From the NCBI RefSeq assembly GCF_018861735.1, contig NZ_JAHLEB010000055.1, positions 1 through 32,307 on the forward strand: 32,307 bases of DNA, in the 5' to 3' direction. The stretch comes from Clostridium lacusfryxellense. Its GTDB lineage: Bacteria > Bacillota > Clostridia > Clostridiales > Clostridiaceae. The position numbers and the translations under genes were made by a program. Below the pieces are notes generated by a model. The model saw only the letters and a list, made by a program, of their open reading frames with translations, ran no database searches and was not told the DNA's origin. Shown piece by piece: positions 32,261 to 32,307 of this stretch; positions within the stretch are counted from its first letter, which is position 1, and each line of letters opens with the position of its first letter.

Positions 32261-32307
32261 ATGTCAAAACCTAAATGTCCTGCTGAACAAAAATTACAAG
32301 CTGTCGA
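32261..32307 (+). CDS. Transposase OrfA-like N-terminus (cut by window edge)
   Basis: Only 15 codons are visible, MSKPKCPAEQKLQAV, after GGAGG with 8-base spacing. The sequence looks like the start of an IS3/IS150-type OrfA helix-turn-helix protein. That assignment rests on this short match and on the IS-like leader, so it is tentative. Confidence 0.6.
   Translation, partial: MSKPKCPAEQKLQAV

Larger units (their letters stand above)
32203..32307 (+). mobile_element. Left end of an insertion sequence, probably IS3-like (continues past window)
   Basis: A TG-starting end near 32203 (TGATACCTCTAAAGTAGACA) is followed by a short leader and the start of a transposase-like frame. The other end is outside the window, so terminal repeats and target duplication cannot be checked; the exact left boundary is inferred. 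Confidence 0.6.

Overview
The window is very AT-rich, with strong AGGAGG-type ribosome sites, lipoprotein surface proteins, YesM/YesN-type sugar signalling and clostridial-looking proteins throughout. It reads as chromosome of an anaerobic plant-polysaccharide-degrading Firmicute close to Clostridium. This assignment is inferred from composition and protein families, not from a marker gene.

Layout. (1) 95-5156: a CUT1 sugar ABC transporter fragment (binding lipoprotein plus one permease, minus strand) diverges from a YesM/YesN two-component pair. An EamA exporter (5164-6096) follows. (2) 6230-19183: a near-complete L-rhamnose/rhamnogalacturonide block. rhaD-fucO, a DeoR regulator, a TRAP transporter dctPQM, a TIM-barrel sugar isomerase, a divergent GH105 unsaturated uronyl hydrolase, an AraC regulator and the rhaM-rhaB-rhaA operon. 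The likely flow: TRAP imports unsaturated galacturonyl-rhamnose, GH105 splits it in the cytoplasm, RhaM/A/B/D turn rhamnose into DHAP and lactaldehyde, and FucO reduces lactaldehyde to 1,2-propanediol. Three catabolite-control-like sites and three similar T/G-rich elements upstream of promoters tie these units together. (3) 19464-23259: a circularly permuted GH3 glycosidase with an added C-terminal module, diverging from an AraC regulator across a perfect palindrome. (4) 23342-25052: small stress/unknown genes (CsbD, cupin, C39-like cysteine peptidase fold).

(5) 25118-31044: the most intriguing module. An OmpR-type two-component system is divergent from a three-gene set: a VTC-type polyphosphate polymerase domain protein, a DUF4956 membrane protein, and a large Cthe_2159-like beta-helix carbohydrate-binding lipoprotein. 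Between them lie two divergent pairs of TTTAAGGTT-like repeats with 11-base period, each pair 7-8 bases from a -10 box. This is good sequence evidence that the response regulator controls both directions. (6) 31298-32307: a cation diffusion facilitator with palindromes upstream, then the left end of an insertion sequence whose transposase ribosome site is buried in a hairpin.

Several starts were moved from the longest open frame to an internal ATG/TTG because the ribosome site overlaps the upstream codon. No tRNA, rRNA, CRISPR array or known riboswitch was recognised.
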